DNA from: JAKVBH01 sp049800955
GTDB lineage: Bacteria > Pseudomonadota > Alphaproteobacteria > Rhodobacterales > Rhodobacteraceae
Reading direction: 5' to 3'
Assembly (NCBI RefSeq): GCF_049800955.1
Contig: NZ_JBNAGA010000001.1
Coordinates: forward strand, 682,001 to 746,000
Length of the DNA: 64,000 nucleotides
The notes under the pieces are model-generated. The model worked only from the letters and a program-made list of their open reading frames with translations. It was not told where the DNA came from and did not search any database. The position numbers were made by a program, and so were the translations under genes. Within the stretch, counting starts at the first letter, position 1. Each line of letters begins with the position of its first letter. Of this stretch, positions 45,090 to 53,238 are shown one piece after another.

Positions 45090-45113
45090 TCTGTGAATTT
45101 GGTTAAGGCACTG

Positions 45114-45152
45114 AAAGAGAGAGGATTAGTTCTTCTCTCTTTTTTGTTTTTG
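45114..45152 (+). terminator. Rho-independent terminator after dld
   Basis: AAAGAGAGA (45114-45122) pairs with TCTCTCTTT (45134-45142), extended by three further pairs including a G-T, with a five-base loop, and is followed by TTTGTTTTTG. It lies 25 bp after the dld stop. Confidence 0.88.
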
Positions 45153-45374
45153 AACCCATGTATCTATATAGTTCACCTTTAAACGAACGCATGCATCTGT
45201 TGCATGGGGGGTATTCCGAACCGGGGCTAACGCAGGGGCAGGGAAGCTGATAGCACCATAAACAAGGTAAGTGCTCCTGCGTCAATTCACCGGGTTGAGC
45301 GAGCACGGAATAACTAGTTTAGCAATGAACGACTACGGAGTGGCAAGGCTCCGGACTGGAAGGGAAGAGGACAG
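45153..45374 (+). promoter_or_regulatory. Structured aceE upstream/leader region
   Basis: 222 bases with nested complementary arms: AACCGG (45219-45224) with CCGGGTT (45290-45296), ACGCAGG (45230-45236) with CCTGCGT (45276-45282), and AGCAC (45252-45256) with GTGCT (45271-45275). A separate palindrome CATGCA-TCTGT-TGCATG lies at 45190-45206. These could be an RNA leader and an operator. No gene is seen here; the ACGCAGG stem is far from the aceE start. Confidence 0.5.
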
Positions 45375-48029
45375 ATGACAGACCATCTCCAAGACATCGA
45401 CCCTGTCGAATCCCAGGAATGGCAAGACGCGATCGAAGATGTGATCGCGCGCGACGGTGCAAACCGGGCCCATTACCTGCTCGACAAGGCGGTTCAAAAG
45501 GCACGCGCTGCGGGCGCAACATTGCCATTTTCGGCAACGACGCCCTATCAGAATACGATCCCCGTGGATGACCAATATGAGTTTCCGGGCGATCTGGAGA
45601 TGGAATGGCGCATCCGCACGATCAACCGTTGGAACGCCATGGCCACCGTGGTGCGGCGTAACAAAGTGAGTTCTGAGTACGGTGGCCACATTGCCTCCTT
45701 CGCCTCGTCAGCCGCGATGTATGACATTGGCCTCAACCACTTCTGGCGCTCCAAATCCGCCATCCATGGCGGAGATCTGGTGTTCTTCCAGGGCCACGTG
45801 ATCCCCGGCATCTATGCGCGCTCCTTCATGGAAGGCCGCATAAGCGAAGAGCAGCTGGAGAATTTCCGCTCCGAGGTGAATGGCGGCGGGTTGTCCTCCT
45901 ATCCGCACCCCTGGTTGATGCCGGACTACTGGCAATTCCCGACCGTCTCGATGGGTCTTGGTCCCCTCATGGCGATCTATCAGGCGCGGTTCATGAAATA
46001 CATGCACAACCGCGGCCATATCGACATGGCGGACCGCAAGGTCTGGGTTTTCTTGGGCGATGGCGAGATGGACGAACCCGAGAGCCGCGGCGCGATTGAT
46101 CTTGCAGCGCGCGAAGGCCTCGACAACCTGATCTTCGTGATCAACTGCAACCTCCAGCGTCTCGATGGTCCGGTGCGCGGCAACGGCAAGATCGTGCAAG
46201 AGCTCGAAGGCGGCTTCCGCGGCGCGGGCTGGAATGTGATCAAGCTGCTCTGGGGCCGTGGCTGGGATGATCTGCTGGAGAAAGACACCTCCGGCAAGCT
46301 GCGTCAGCTCATGGAAGAAACCGTCGACGGCGATTACCAGACGTTCAAGTCGAAAGATGGCGCCTACATCCGCGAGCACTTCTTCGGCAAATATCCCGAG
46401 ACAGCGGCTCTGGTCGAAGACTGGAGTGATGAGCAGATCTGGGCGCTGCGGCGCGGTGGCCATGATCCTCAAAAAGTCTACACGGCCTTCAAGAAGGCTA
46501 CGGAGACCAAGGATCAGCCGACCTGTCTGTTGGTCAAAACCGTCAAAGGCTATGGCATGGGCACCGCCGGTGAGGGACAAAACACCACCCACCAGCAAAA
46601 GAAGATGGCCGAAGACCAGCTGCGCGCCATGCGTGACCGGTTCCAGATCCCCGTTTCTGACGAGGACCTGCCAAACGCGCCCTTCGTCGCGCTCAACAAT
46701 GCGCAAAAGGCTTATCTGGCCGACCGTCGCAAGGCGCTGGGGGGAGAATTCCCGAAACGGACCTCTGACTATCCCGCGCTGGAAATCCCGCCGCTCGAGA
46801 CCTTCAAAGGTCAGCTGACCGGAACGGGCGAGCGTGAGATTTCCACCACAATGGCCTTCGTCCGAATCCTGACGACGCTTCTGCGCGACAAGAAAATCGG
46901 CAAGAACATTGTGCCGATTGTGCCCGATGAAAGCCGCACCTTCGGGATGGAAGGTCTCTTCCGGTCGGTGGGGATCTACAATCCCAAGGGCCAGCAATAC
47001 ACGCCCGAAGACCGTGATCAGATGTCCTATTACAAGGAGAGCGAGACCGGTCAGGTGCTCCAGGAAGGCATCAACGAGGCCGGCGCCATGGCCGATTGGA
47101 TTGCTGCCGCAACGGCCTATTCCAACCACGGCGTGGGGATGATCCCGTTCTTCATCTACTATTCGATGTTCGGCTTCCAGCGGATCGGCGATCTCGCCTG
47201 GGCCGCAGGCGACAGCCGCGCACGGGGCTTCATGCTGGGCGGCACTGCCGGGCGCACGACGCTCAACGGCGAAGGTCTGCAACACGAGGACGGCCACAGC
47301 CATATCCTGGCCAGCACCATCCCCAATTGCATCACCTATGACCCGACCTTCCAACACGAGGTCGCCGTGATCGTGCATCACGGGCTCAAGCGGATGTATG
47401 AGCAGAACGAAGACGTGTTCTTCTATCTCACGCTGATGAACGAGAACTACAGCCACCCCGACATGCCCATGGGCGTCGAGGAGGACATCATCAAAGGGCT
47501 CTACCGCCTCAAGAAGGTCGCCAAACCCGGCAAGAAGCACGTCAATCTCATGGGCTCCGGCACGATCCTGATCCAGGCGATGAAGGCGGCGGAGATGCTG
47601 GAGGAAGATTTCGGTGTGAGTGCGGATATCTGGTCGGCCACGTCCTTCAACGAGCTGGGCCGGGATTGTCAGGATGTGGCGCGCCACAACCGCCTCAATC
47701 CGCTGGACGATCCGAAAGTGAGCTTCGTGTCGCAGCAATTCAAGGGCGTGAAAGGCCCGATCATTGCCGCGACCGATTACATGAAGAACTTCGCAGAACA
47801 GATCCGGCCTTGCGTGCCTGGCCGCTACACCGTGCTGGGGACCGACGGCTTTGGCCGCTCCGACAGCCGTGTGAACCTGCGCCGGTTCTTCGAGGTGGAT
47901 GCCAATCACATCGCAGCCGCCGCCATGGTCGATCTCTTCCGCGAAGGGGCAATCACCAAGGCGCAGCTCGAAAAAGCGCTCAGCAAATACGACATCGACG
48001 GCGAAAAGCCGAACCCGCGTCTCGTGTGA
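45375..48029 (+). CDS. aceE: Pyruvate dehydrogenase E1 component, homodimeric type
   Basis: An 884-aa AceE-type E1. ThDP binding is seen as VFLGDGEMDEPESRGA (GDGE) and NCNLQRLDGPV, the Mg-ThDP motif. Length and sequence match the homodimeric class, not the alpha/beta class common in alphaproteobacteria, which is notable. It decarboxylates pyruvate and transfers acetyl to E2 lipoyl. AAGAGGA precedes the ATG at 45375. It is followed by aceF 24 bp downstream and lpdA, an operon giving a full PDH complex. Confidence 0.97.
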   Translation: MTDHLQDIDPVESQEWQDAIEDVIARDGANRAHYLLDKAVQKARAAGATLPFSATTPYQNTIPVDDQYEFPGDLEMEWRIRTINRWNAMATVVRRNKVSSEYGGHIASFASSAAMYDIGLNHFWRSKSAIHGGDLVFFQGHVIPGIYARSFMEGRISEEQLENFRSEVNGGGLSSYPHPWLMPDYWQFPTVSMGLGPLMAIYQARFMKYMHNRGHIDMADRKVWVFLGDGEMDEPESRGAIDLAAREGLDNLIFVINCNLQRLDGPVRGNGKIVQELEGGFRGAGWNVIKLLWGRGWDDLLEKDTSGKLRQLMEETVDGDYQTFKSKDGAYIREHFFGKYPETAALVEDWSDEQIWALRRGGHDPQKVYTAFKKATETKDQPTCLLVKTVKGYGMGTAGEGQNTTHQQKKMAEDQLRAMRDRFQIPVSDEDLPNAPFVALNNAQKAYLADRRKALGGEFPKRTSDYPALEIPPLETFKGQLTGTGEREISTTMAFVRILTTLLRDKKIGKNIVPIVPDESRTFGMEGLFRSVGIYNPKGQQYTPEDRDQMSYYKESETGQVLQEGINEAGAMADWIAAATAYSNHGVGMIPFFIYYSMFGFQRIGDLAWAAGDSRARGFMLGGTAGRTTLNGEGLQHEDGHSHILASTIPNCITYDPTFQHEVAVIVHHGLKRMYEQNEDVFFYLTLMNENYSHPDMPMGVEEDIIKGLYRLKKVAKPGKKHVNLMGSGTILIQAMKAAEMLEEDFGVSADIWSATSFNELGRDCQDVARHNRLNPLDDPKVSFVSQQFKGVKGPIIAATDYMKNFAEQIRPCVPGRYTVLGTDGFGRSDSRVNLRRFFEVDANHIAAAAMVDLFREGAITKAQLEKALSKYDIDGEKPNPRLV

Positions 48030-48053
48030 ACGTAGGGACAGGAGAATAATACA

Positions 48054-49328
48054 ATGGCAATTGAAGTAACCGTTCCTGACATTGGCGATTTTGACAATGT
48101 CCCCGTTGTGTCGATCCTCGTCGCCGTAGGTGATACGGTCGCCGAAGAAGATCCGCTCATTGAGCTGGAGTCCGACAAAGCAACCATGGAAGTGCCCAGC
48201 CCCGCGGCAGGCAAGGTGGCTGAGATCAAGGTGGCTGAAGGGGACAATGTCTCCGAAGGTTCGCTGATCTTGATGCTGGAGGCAGATGGCGCAGCAGACG
48301 CCCCTGCCGAAGCAAACGCTCCCGCAGCCGCACCGGCCAGTGCACCGGCCAGCGCGCCGGCCCCCGCTGCCGCCGCACCAGCCGCCGCACCGGCGCCCGT
48401 CACGGATGCGGGATTTGGCAAGGCCCATGCCTCGCCCTCCGTGCGTGCCTTTGCGCGTCAACTCGAGATTGACCTCTCCAAAGTCAACGGATCGGGCCGC
48501 AAGGGCCGCATCCTGCGCGAAGACGTGACCGCCTTCCTCAAGGCGACTACAGCACCTGCGGCGGCCTCCGGTAGCGCGGCCTCGGGTGGCATGGGCATCC
48601 CGCCAATCCCGGTCGTGGATTTCTCCAAGTTCGGCCCGGTCGAAGATGTCGAGATGCCCCGCATCAAGAAGATCTCCGGCCCCGCGCTGCACCGCTCCTG
48701 GCTCAATATCCCCCACGTCACCCATAATGACGAGGCGGACATCACCGAGCTCGACAAGTACCGCAAGGAGATGGACACCCAGGCCAAGGAAGAGGGCTAC
48801 CGCGTCACATTGCTCAGCTTTGTGATCAAGGCCTCTGTCTCCGCGCTCAAGCAGCATTGGGAATTCAACTCCTCGATCCATCCCGATGGCGACAAGCTGA
48901 TCAAGAAGGATTTCTACAACATCGGCTTTGCGGCAGACACGCCCAATGGCCTGATGGTGCCGGTGATCAAGGATGCGGACCGCAAGGGCCTCGTGGAGAT
49001 TTCCAAGGAACTCATGACGCTTTCCAAAGCCGCGCGCGAAGGCGAGCTGAAGTCCAAGGACATGCAGGGTGCAACCTTTACGATCTCGTCGCTGGGCGGC
49101 ATTGGCGGGACCTCGTTCACGCCCATCGTGAATGCGCCGGAAGTGGCCATCCTCGGGCTGACACGCTCGAAAATGGCGCCGGTCTGGAACGGCGAAGAGT
49201 TTGTGCCGCGCCTGATGCAGCCGCTCTCGCTCAGCTATGATCACCGTGCCGTCGATGGCGCCTTGGCTGCGCGCTTTACCGTGACGCTCAAGACGCTCTT
49301 GGGCGATATGCGCAAGTTGATGTGGTAA
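48054..49328 (+). CDS. aceF: Dihydrolipoamide acetyltransferase (PDH E2)
   Basis: A 424-aa E2 with one N-terminal lipoyl domain (residues 1-80, lipoyl Lys in ESDKATMEV), an Ala/Pro-rich linker (about 80-120), an E3/E1-binding domain (about 123-160, ASPSVRAFARQLEIDLSKV) and the catalytic domain (about 190-424) with SYDHRAVDGA (catalytic His and Asp). It moves acetyl groups from E1 to CoA. The lipoyl domain is almost the same as that on the following Lpd, suggesting duplication or gene conversion. Confidence 0.97.
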   Translation: MAIEVTVPDIGDFDNVPVVSILVAVGDTVAEEDPLIELESDKATMEVPSPAAGKVAEIKVAEGDNVSEGSLILMLEADGAADAPAEANAPAAAPASAPASAPAPAAAAPAAAPAPVTDAGFGKAHASPSVRAFARQLEIDLSKVNGSGRKGRILREDVTAFLKATTAPAAASGSAASGGMGIPPIPVVDFSKFGPVEDVEMPRIKKISGPALHRSWLNIPHVTHNDEADITELDKYRKEMDTQAKEEGYRVTLLSFVIKASVSALKQHWEFNSSIHPDGDKLIKKDFYNIGFAADTPNGLMVPVIKDADRKGLVEISKELMTLSKAAREGELKSKDMQGATFTISSLGGIGGTSFTPIVNAPEVAILGLTRSKMAPVWNGEEFVPRLMQPLSLSYDHRAVDGALAARFTVTLKTLLGDMRKLMW

Positions 49329-49340
49329 GGAGACAGATCG

Positions 49341-51080
49341 ATGGACGTTAAAGTACCTGATATTGGCGATTTCGATGAAGTCCCCGTTGTCTCCATCCTT
49401 GTCTCTGTCGGCGATGAGGTCAGCGAAGAAGACCCGTTGATCGAGCTGGAGAGCGACAAGGCCACGATGGAAGTGCCTTCTCCTGCCGCGGGCAAAGTGG
49501 CGGAGATCAAGGTTGCCGAAGGCGACAAGGTCTCCGAAGGCTCGCTGATCCTTGTCCTGGAAGGGGCCGGGGCGGCAGACGCACCCGCAGCGCCAGCAGA
49601 GGCGCCTCAAGCTGCGGCTCCCTCTGCGGTGGCTGCCACGGGCACCGCCTCTGGTGCCGGTGACGAGCATGCCGAAGTGGTTGTACTGGGCTCCGGCCCG
49701 GGGGGCTATACGGCTGCGTTCCGTGCGGCGGATCTTGGCAAAAAGGTGATCCTCATTGAGAAGAACCCGACGCTCGGCGGGGTGTGTCTGAACGTCGGCT
49801 GTATCCCCTCCAAGGCGCTTCTGCACGTGGCCAAGGTCATCACGGAAGCCGAGGAAATGGGTGCCCATGGCGTCTCTTTCGGCAAGCCCAAGATCGATCT
49901 TGATGAGCTGCGCAGCTTCAAGGACAGCGTTGTGGGGCAACTCACGGGCGGTCTGGACGGGCTTTCCAAAGGCCGCAAGGTCAAGGTCGTGCGCGGGATG
50001 GGAACCTTCTCCGGCCCCAACATGATCGACGTGACCGATGCCGACGGCAAGAAGACCACTGTGTCGTTTGATCAGTGCATTATCGCTGCGGGCTCCGAGC
50101 CGGTGAACCTGCCGTTCATTCCCGAAGACGACCGGATCATCGACTCAACAGGTGCGCTTGAGCTCAAGGACATTCCGAAACGGATGCTCATTCTTGGCGG
50201 TGGCATCATCGGGCTCGAGATGGCCTGCGTCTATGATGCGCTTGGCTCCAACATCACCGTGGTTGAGCTGATGGATCAGATCATCCCAGGCGCGGACAAG
50301 GACATCGTCAAACCGCTGCACACCCGCATCAAGGGTCGCTACGAGAACATTCTTCTGAAGACAAAAGTCACCGCCGTTGAGGCGCAGAAGAAAGGTCTCA
50401 AGGTGACCTTTGAGGACGACAAGGGCGAGCAGACCACGGATACCTTCGACAAGATCCTCGTGGCTGTAGGCCGCAAGCCCAATGGCAAGCTGATCAATGC
50501 CGAGGCTGCGGGCGTGGCTGTAGATGAGCGCGGCTTCATCGCGGTGGATAGCCAGCAGCGCACGGGTGTTCCCCATGTCTTCGCTATTGGTGATGTTGTG
50601 GGTCAGCCGATGCTCGCCCACAAGGCCGTGCACGAAGGCAAGGTCGCCGCAGAGGTGTGCGCCGGTGAGAACCGCCATTTTGATGCGCGTCTGATCCCCT
50701 CGGTTGCCTATACCGACCCGGAAGTGGCGTGGTGCGGCGTGACGGAGACGGAAGCCAAAGCCAAAGGTATCAAGTTTGAGAAGGGGGTCTTTCCTTGGGC
50801 CGCGTCCGGCAAGGCGCTGTCAAACGGACGTTCGGAAGGCATTACGAAGCTGCTCTTTGATCCCGAAGATCAGCGCGTGATCGGTGCTTGTATCGTTGGC
50901 ACCAATGCAGGCGATCTGCTCGCGGAAGCCTGCCTCGCAATTGAGATGGGCGCTGATGCGATTGACCTCGGCCATACGATCCACGCGCATCCGACCTTGT
51001 CGGAAACCGTGAACTTCGCGGCGGAGATGTTTGAAGGCACAATCACCGACCTCATGCCGCCCAAAAAGAAAAAGCACTGA
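49341..51080 (+). CDS. lpdA: Dihydrolipoyl dehydrogenase with N-terminal lipoyl domain (PDH E3)
   Basis: A 579-aa E3. Residues 1-80 are a lipoyl domain (ESDKATMEV, near identical to the one in AceF), then a short linker and the flavoprotein disulfide reductase. The redox disulfide is GVCLNVGCIPSKALLH, the NAD-binding motif GGGIIGLEMA, and the C-terminal catalytic His-Glu is in HAHPTLSETV. Lipoyl-fused E3 is known in some proteobacteria. It is 12 bp after aceF and followed by a strong terminator. Length is about 110 residues above a plain E3, explained by the fused domain. Confidence 0.97.
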   Translation: MDVKVPDIGDFDEVPVVSILVSVGDEVSEEDPLIELESDKATMEVPSPAAGKVAEIKVAEGDKVSEGSLILVLEGAGAADAPAAPAEAPQAAAPSAVAATGTASGAGDEHAEVVVLGSGPGGYTAAFRAADLGKKVILIEKNPTLGGVCLNVGCIPSKALLHVAKVITEAEEMGAHGVSFGKPKIDLDELRSFKDSVVGQLTGGLDGLSKGRKVKVVRGMGTFSGPNMIDVTDADGKKTTVSFDQCIIAAGSEPVNLPFIPEDDRIIDSTGALELKDIPKRMLILGGGIIGLEMACVYDALGSNITVVELMDQIIPGADKDIVKPLHTRIKGRYENILLKTKVTAVEAQKKGLKVTFEDDKGEQTTDTFDKILVAVGRKPNGKLINAEAAGVAVDERGFIAVDSQQRTGVPHVFAIGDVVGQPMLAHKAVHEGKVAAEVCAGENRHFDARLIPSVAYTDPEVAWCGVTETEAKAKGIKFEKGVFPWAASGKALSNGRSEGITKLLFDPEDQRVIGACIVGTNAGDLLAEACLAIEMGADAIDLGHTIHAHPTLSETVNFAAEMFEGTITDLMPPKKKKH

Positions 51081-51108
51081 TCCCGGATCTGTAGCGATTT
51101 TTTGATGT

Positions 51109-51141
51109 GCGAGGGCCTTCGGGCCCTCGCGCTCTTTTTTT
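51109..51141 (+). terminator. Rho-independent terminator of the PDH operon
   Basis: GCGAGGGCC (51109-51117) pairs with GGCCCTCGC (51122-51130) around a TTCG tetraloop, followed by GCTCTTTTTTT. It lies 29 bp after the lpdA stop. Confidence 0.93.
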
Positions 51142-51144
51142 GTG

Positions 51145-51208
51145 CGGGGCTTTGCCCCGGTCCAAACGCTGTTTGGACCTCCCCAGAGTTTTTCTGGCAA
51201 GATGAAGG
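51145..51208 (+). repeat. Dispersed hairpin repeat, copy a (full form)
   Basis: Three consecutive hairpins: CGGGGC-ttt-GCCCCG, GGTCCAAAC-gct-GTTTGGACC (9-bp stem) and CCAGA-gtttt-TCTGG, then the tail CAAGATGAAGG. It lies between the convergent PDH and kps operons. Confidence 0.8.
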
Positions 51209-51213
51209 CCAGA

Positions 51214-53238
51214 TTAGCGCCACATATGTGCATAGCTGGCCAGAAGACCCTGAATTTTCGAGAGGCTGCGCTTGCCCCAGCCGGGTTTGGGCAAGCGATC
51301 ATTGGCCAGCCTGTCGACGATCACTTCGGGGGGGCAGGCTGTGTTGGTCAAGGGATCATGGTAGCGCGGGTATTCAATGAGGGCGGCATGGACCAATTGA
51401 TCAAGCGTCAGTGTTTGCCGCCTGCGCTCTGGCGGGGCGTCCAGGTCATGTGTGAGGCCCCATCCCGCATAGAATGGTACACCTAGCGTAGTGACCGGGA
51501 TCCCCCGCAGGACGGCCTCGAAGCCAAGCAGTGACGTCATGGTCCAGACTTCGTCTACGTCGTTCAGAAGGGCGACGGCGTTGGATTGATCGGCAATGAT
51601 ATCGGCGAGGGACCGGGCTTGGGGTACGAGGCCCTTGCGCAGGCCGGCCTCGACATCTGGATGGGGCTTGTAGATCAAAATGGCATCGGGATGGGCGTTG
51701 CGCGCTGCTTGCAGCAATCCGAGGTTCGTGTGCGTCCCTTGTTGGCGCGTGCCGGTGAGGATGGAGGCATCGTCTTCCACTTGTCCGACAACGAGGACGC
51801 GATGCCCTTCGGGCAGATCAGGCCGGGTGCCTGTCAGGTTGTACTTCGACAGGCCGTGATAAAGGATTTTGCGGCGCAAAGCCTCTGCGCGCCGGATCGC
51901 GTGCGGCGGCAATGAGGCCGCCTTGTTCAACAGGGCTTCAAGGCGGGAGGGGTGTCGGGGATCATAGTAGATCCCCAGATCATCCAGCACGAGGGACAGC
52001 GGCGGCGTGAGCGCAGCGCCCAGACCTTTGGAGCGCAGGAACCCGTCTTCAACATGGAAAGTTCCAGCCGGGGCCGGTGGCGTCGCCTTGCTGGCCCAGA
52101 TCATGTGGCGGCGCGGGGGGTGGGAGGCGTCCGCGAACTGGATGGGCACTTGCTGTCCGAAGAAATCCTGTAAAGCCTTGCGCTTCCACAATCGCATGCC
52201 GGAGGCGACCCAGCCGGCCCTGTCTTCGCGCCAGGCGCGTGTGCGTGCCTCCAACGCGCTGAGGACGTCCTCCAGGGGGCAGAGCCTGTCGCGGTAGGGA
52301 TCGTACCAGGTGGGTGCTAAAATCATGGCGGCGGCAAAGAGTTGCGCCTGTGTCAGGCGGCGGGTGCGGCGGGGAACGGGGCGCTCATCCTGCGTCAGGC
52401 CCCAACCGGCATAAAAGGGCTGGCCAAAGATGCGGGGTTTGTGGCCTGCGAAGATGGCCTCAAACCCCATCTGGGAGGAATAGCTGTAGACGCCAACGGC
52501 GCCTTCGAACAGCGCCCATGGCGAGATGTCGTCGCTCAGAAAGGAGATGCGGTCGTTGGTGTCACTGTCGGTAAAGTAACCCTCTCGAAATCCGGCGCGG
52601 CTTTCGGGATGGGTCTTTATGATAACGCGGCAGCCGGGGTGTTCCTCTTGCGCAAAGACCAGCATTTCGAGGAAGTCTGCGCGGCTCCCGCCGGACGCTG
52701 TCACGGAGGCGTCGCCCTTGGTTTGGTCGATCACCAGAACATAGCCGGGCGCTGGAGGAGGCTGATATGGGTCGACCGCGCTATACTTGGTCAGGTGCGC
52801 GGCCTTGATGCGCGCGATGCCATCGCGCGCGCGTTGGAGGAGGGCCGTGTCGTCGAGGGGATGAGTGGCCAGCAGTTTTTCCAGATACGAGGGGACTGTG
52901 GGATCGAAGTGCAGGCCGTCAGGATCGATGAGCAGGCCCAGCGGCGGCTCCCCGGCGCGGCCCGGGTGCAGCGAGCGCAGAAAGGCATCCTCGACCCGTA
53001 TGAGGCCTGCGCCCCGCGTTTGGGAAATATTCTGGCCGCGATGGGAAGTTGGCGATGCGCCCCAGACGCCGACGAGATCATCCTCGGAGGGAAGGCCCAG
53101 CGAAATGTCATAACCTGCGAGGTGCAGGATGCGACGTATCTGTTTGTCTTTCCACAAAAAGCCGCCGTTATACACATAAAGACGCCGGCGCGTTTCAGCA
53201 CCGGCGTTTTGTTTGTCTCCCGTGGGCGAAGCGCTCAC
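51214..53238 (-). CDS. kpsC: Capsule polysaccharide transferase KpsC (Kdo transferase)
   Basis: A 674-aa protein with two similar halves, each with a retaining beta-Kdo transferase domain: PFYAGWGLT occurs twice (about residues 289 and 625), as do KTHPE/KPHPD-type loops. KpsC adds the alternating beta-Kdo linker to lipid in group 2 capsule synthesis. I choose the GTG at 53238, whose TG is shared with the TGA of the preceding gene (GTGA), giving coupling; the longer open frame to 53343 would overlap that gene by over 100 bp. It is the last gene of the kpsS-export-kpsC unit. Confidence 0.93.
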   Translation of the reverse strand: MSASPTGDKQNAGAETRRRLYVYNGGFLWKDKQIRRILHLAGYDISLGLPSEDDLVGVWGASPTSHRGQNISQTRGAGLIRVEDAFLRSLHPGRAGEPPLGLLIDPDGLHFDPTVPSYLEKLLATHPLDDTALLQRARDGIARIKAAHLTKYSAVDPYQPPPAPGYVLVIDQTKGDASVTASGGSRADFLEMLVFAQEEHPGCRVIIKTHPESRAGFREGYFTDSDTNDRISFLSDDISPWALFEGAVGVYSYSSQMGFEAIFAGHKPRIFGQPFYAGWGLTQDERPVPRRTRRLTQAQLFAAAMILAPTWYDPYRDRLCPLEDVLSALEARTRAWREDRAGWVASGMRLWKRKALQDFFGQQVPIQFADASHPPRRHMIWASKATPPAPAGTFHVEDGFLRSKGLGAALTPPLSLVLDDLGIYYDPRHPSRLEALLNKAASLPPHAIRRAEALRRKILYHGLSKYNLTGTRPDLPEGHRVLVVGQVEDDASILTGTRQQGTHTNLGLLQAARNAHPDAILIYKPHPDVEAGLRKGLVPQARSLADIIADQSNAVALLNDVDEVWTMTSLLGFEAVLRGIPVTTLGVPFYAGWGLTHDLDAPPERRRQTLTLDQLVHAALIEYPRYHDPLTNTACPPEVIVDRLANDRLPKPGWGKRSLSKIQGLLASYAHMWR

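Noticed and set aside
45708..49940. A 1410-codon open frame antisense to aceE, aceF and lpdA
   Set aside because: It is the mirror of GC-biased codon use in three well-recognised PDH genes. Its composition is unlike a protein, and the repeated parts only mirror the duplicated lipoyl domains.
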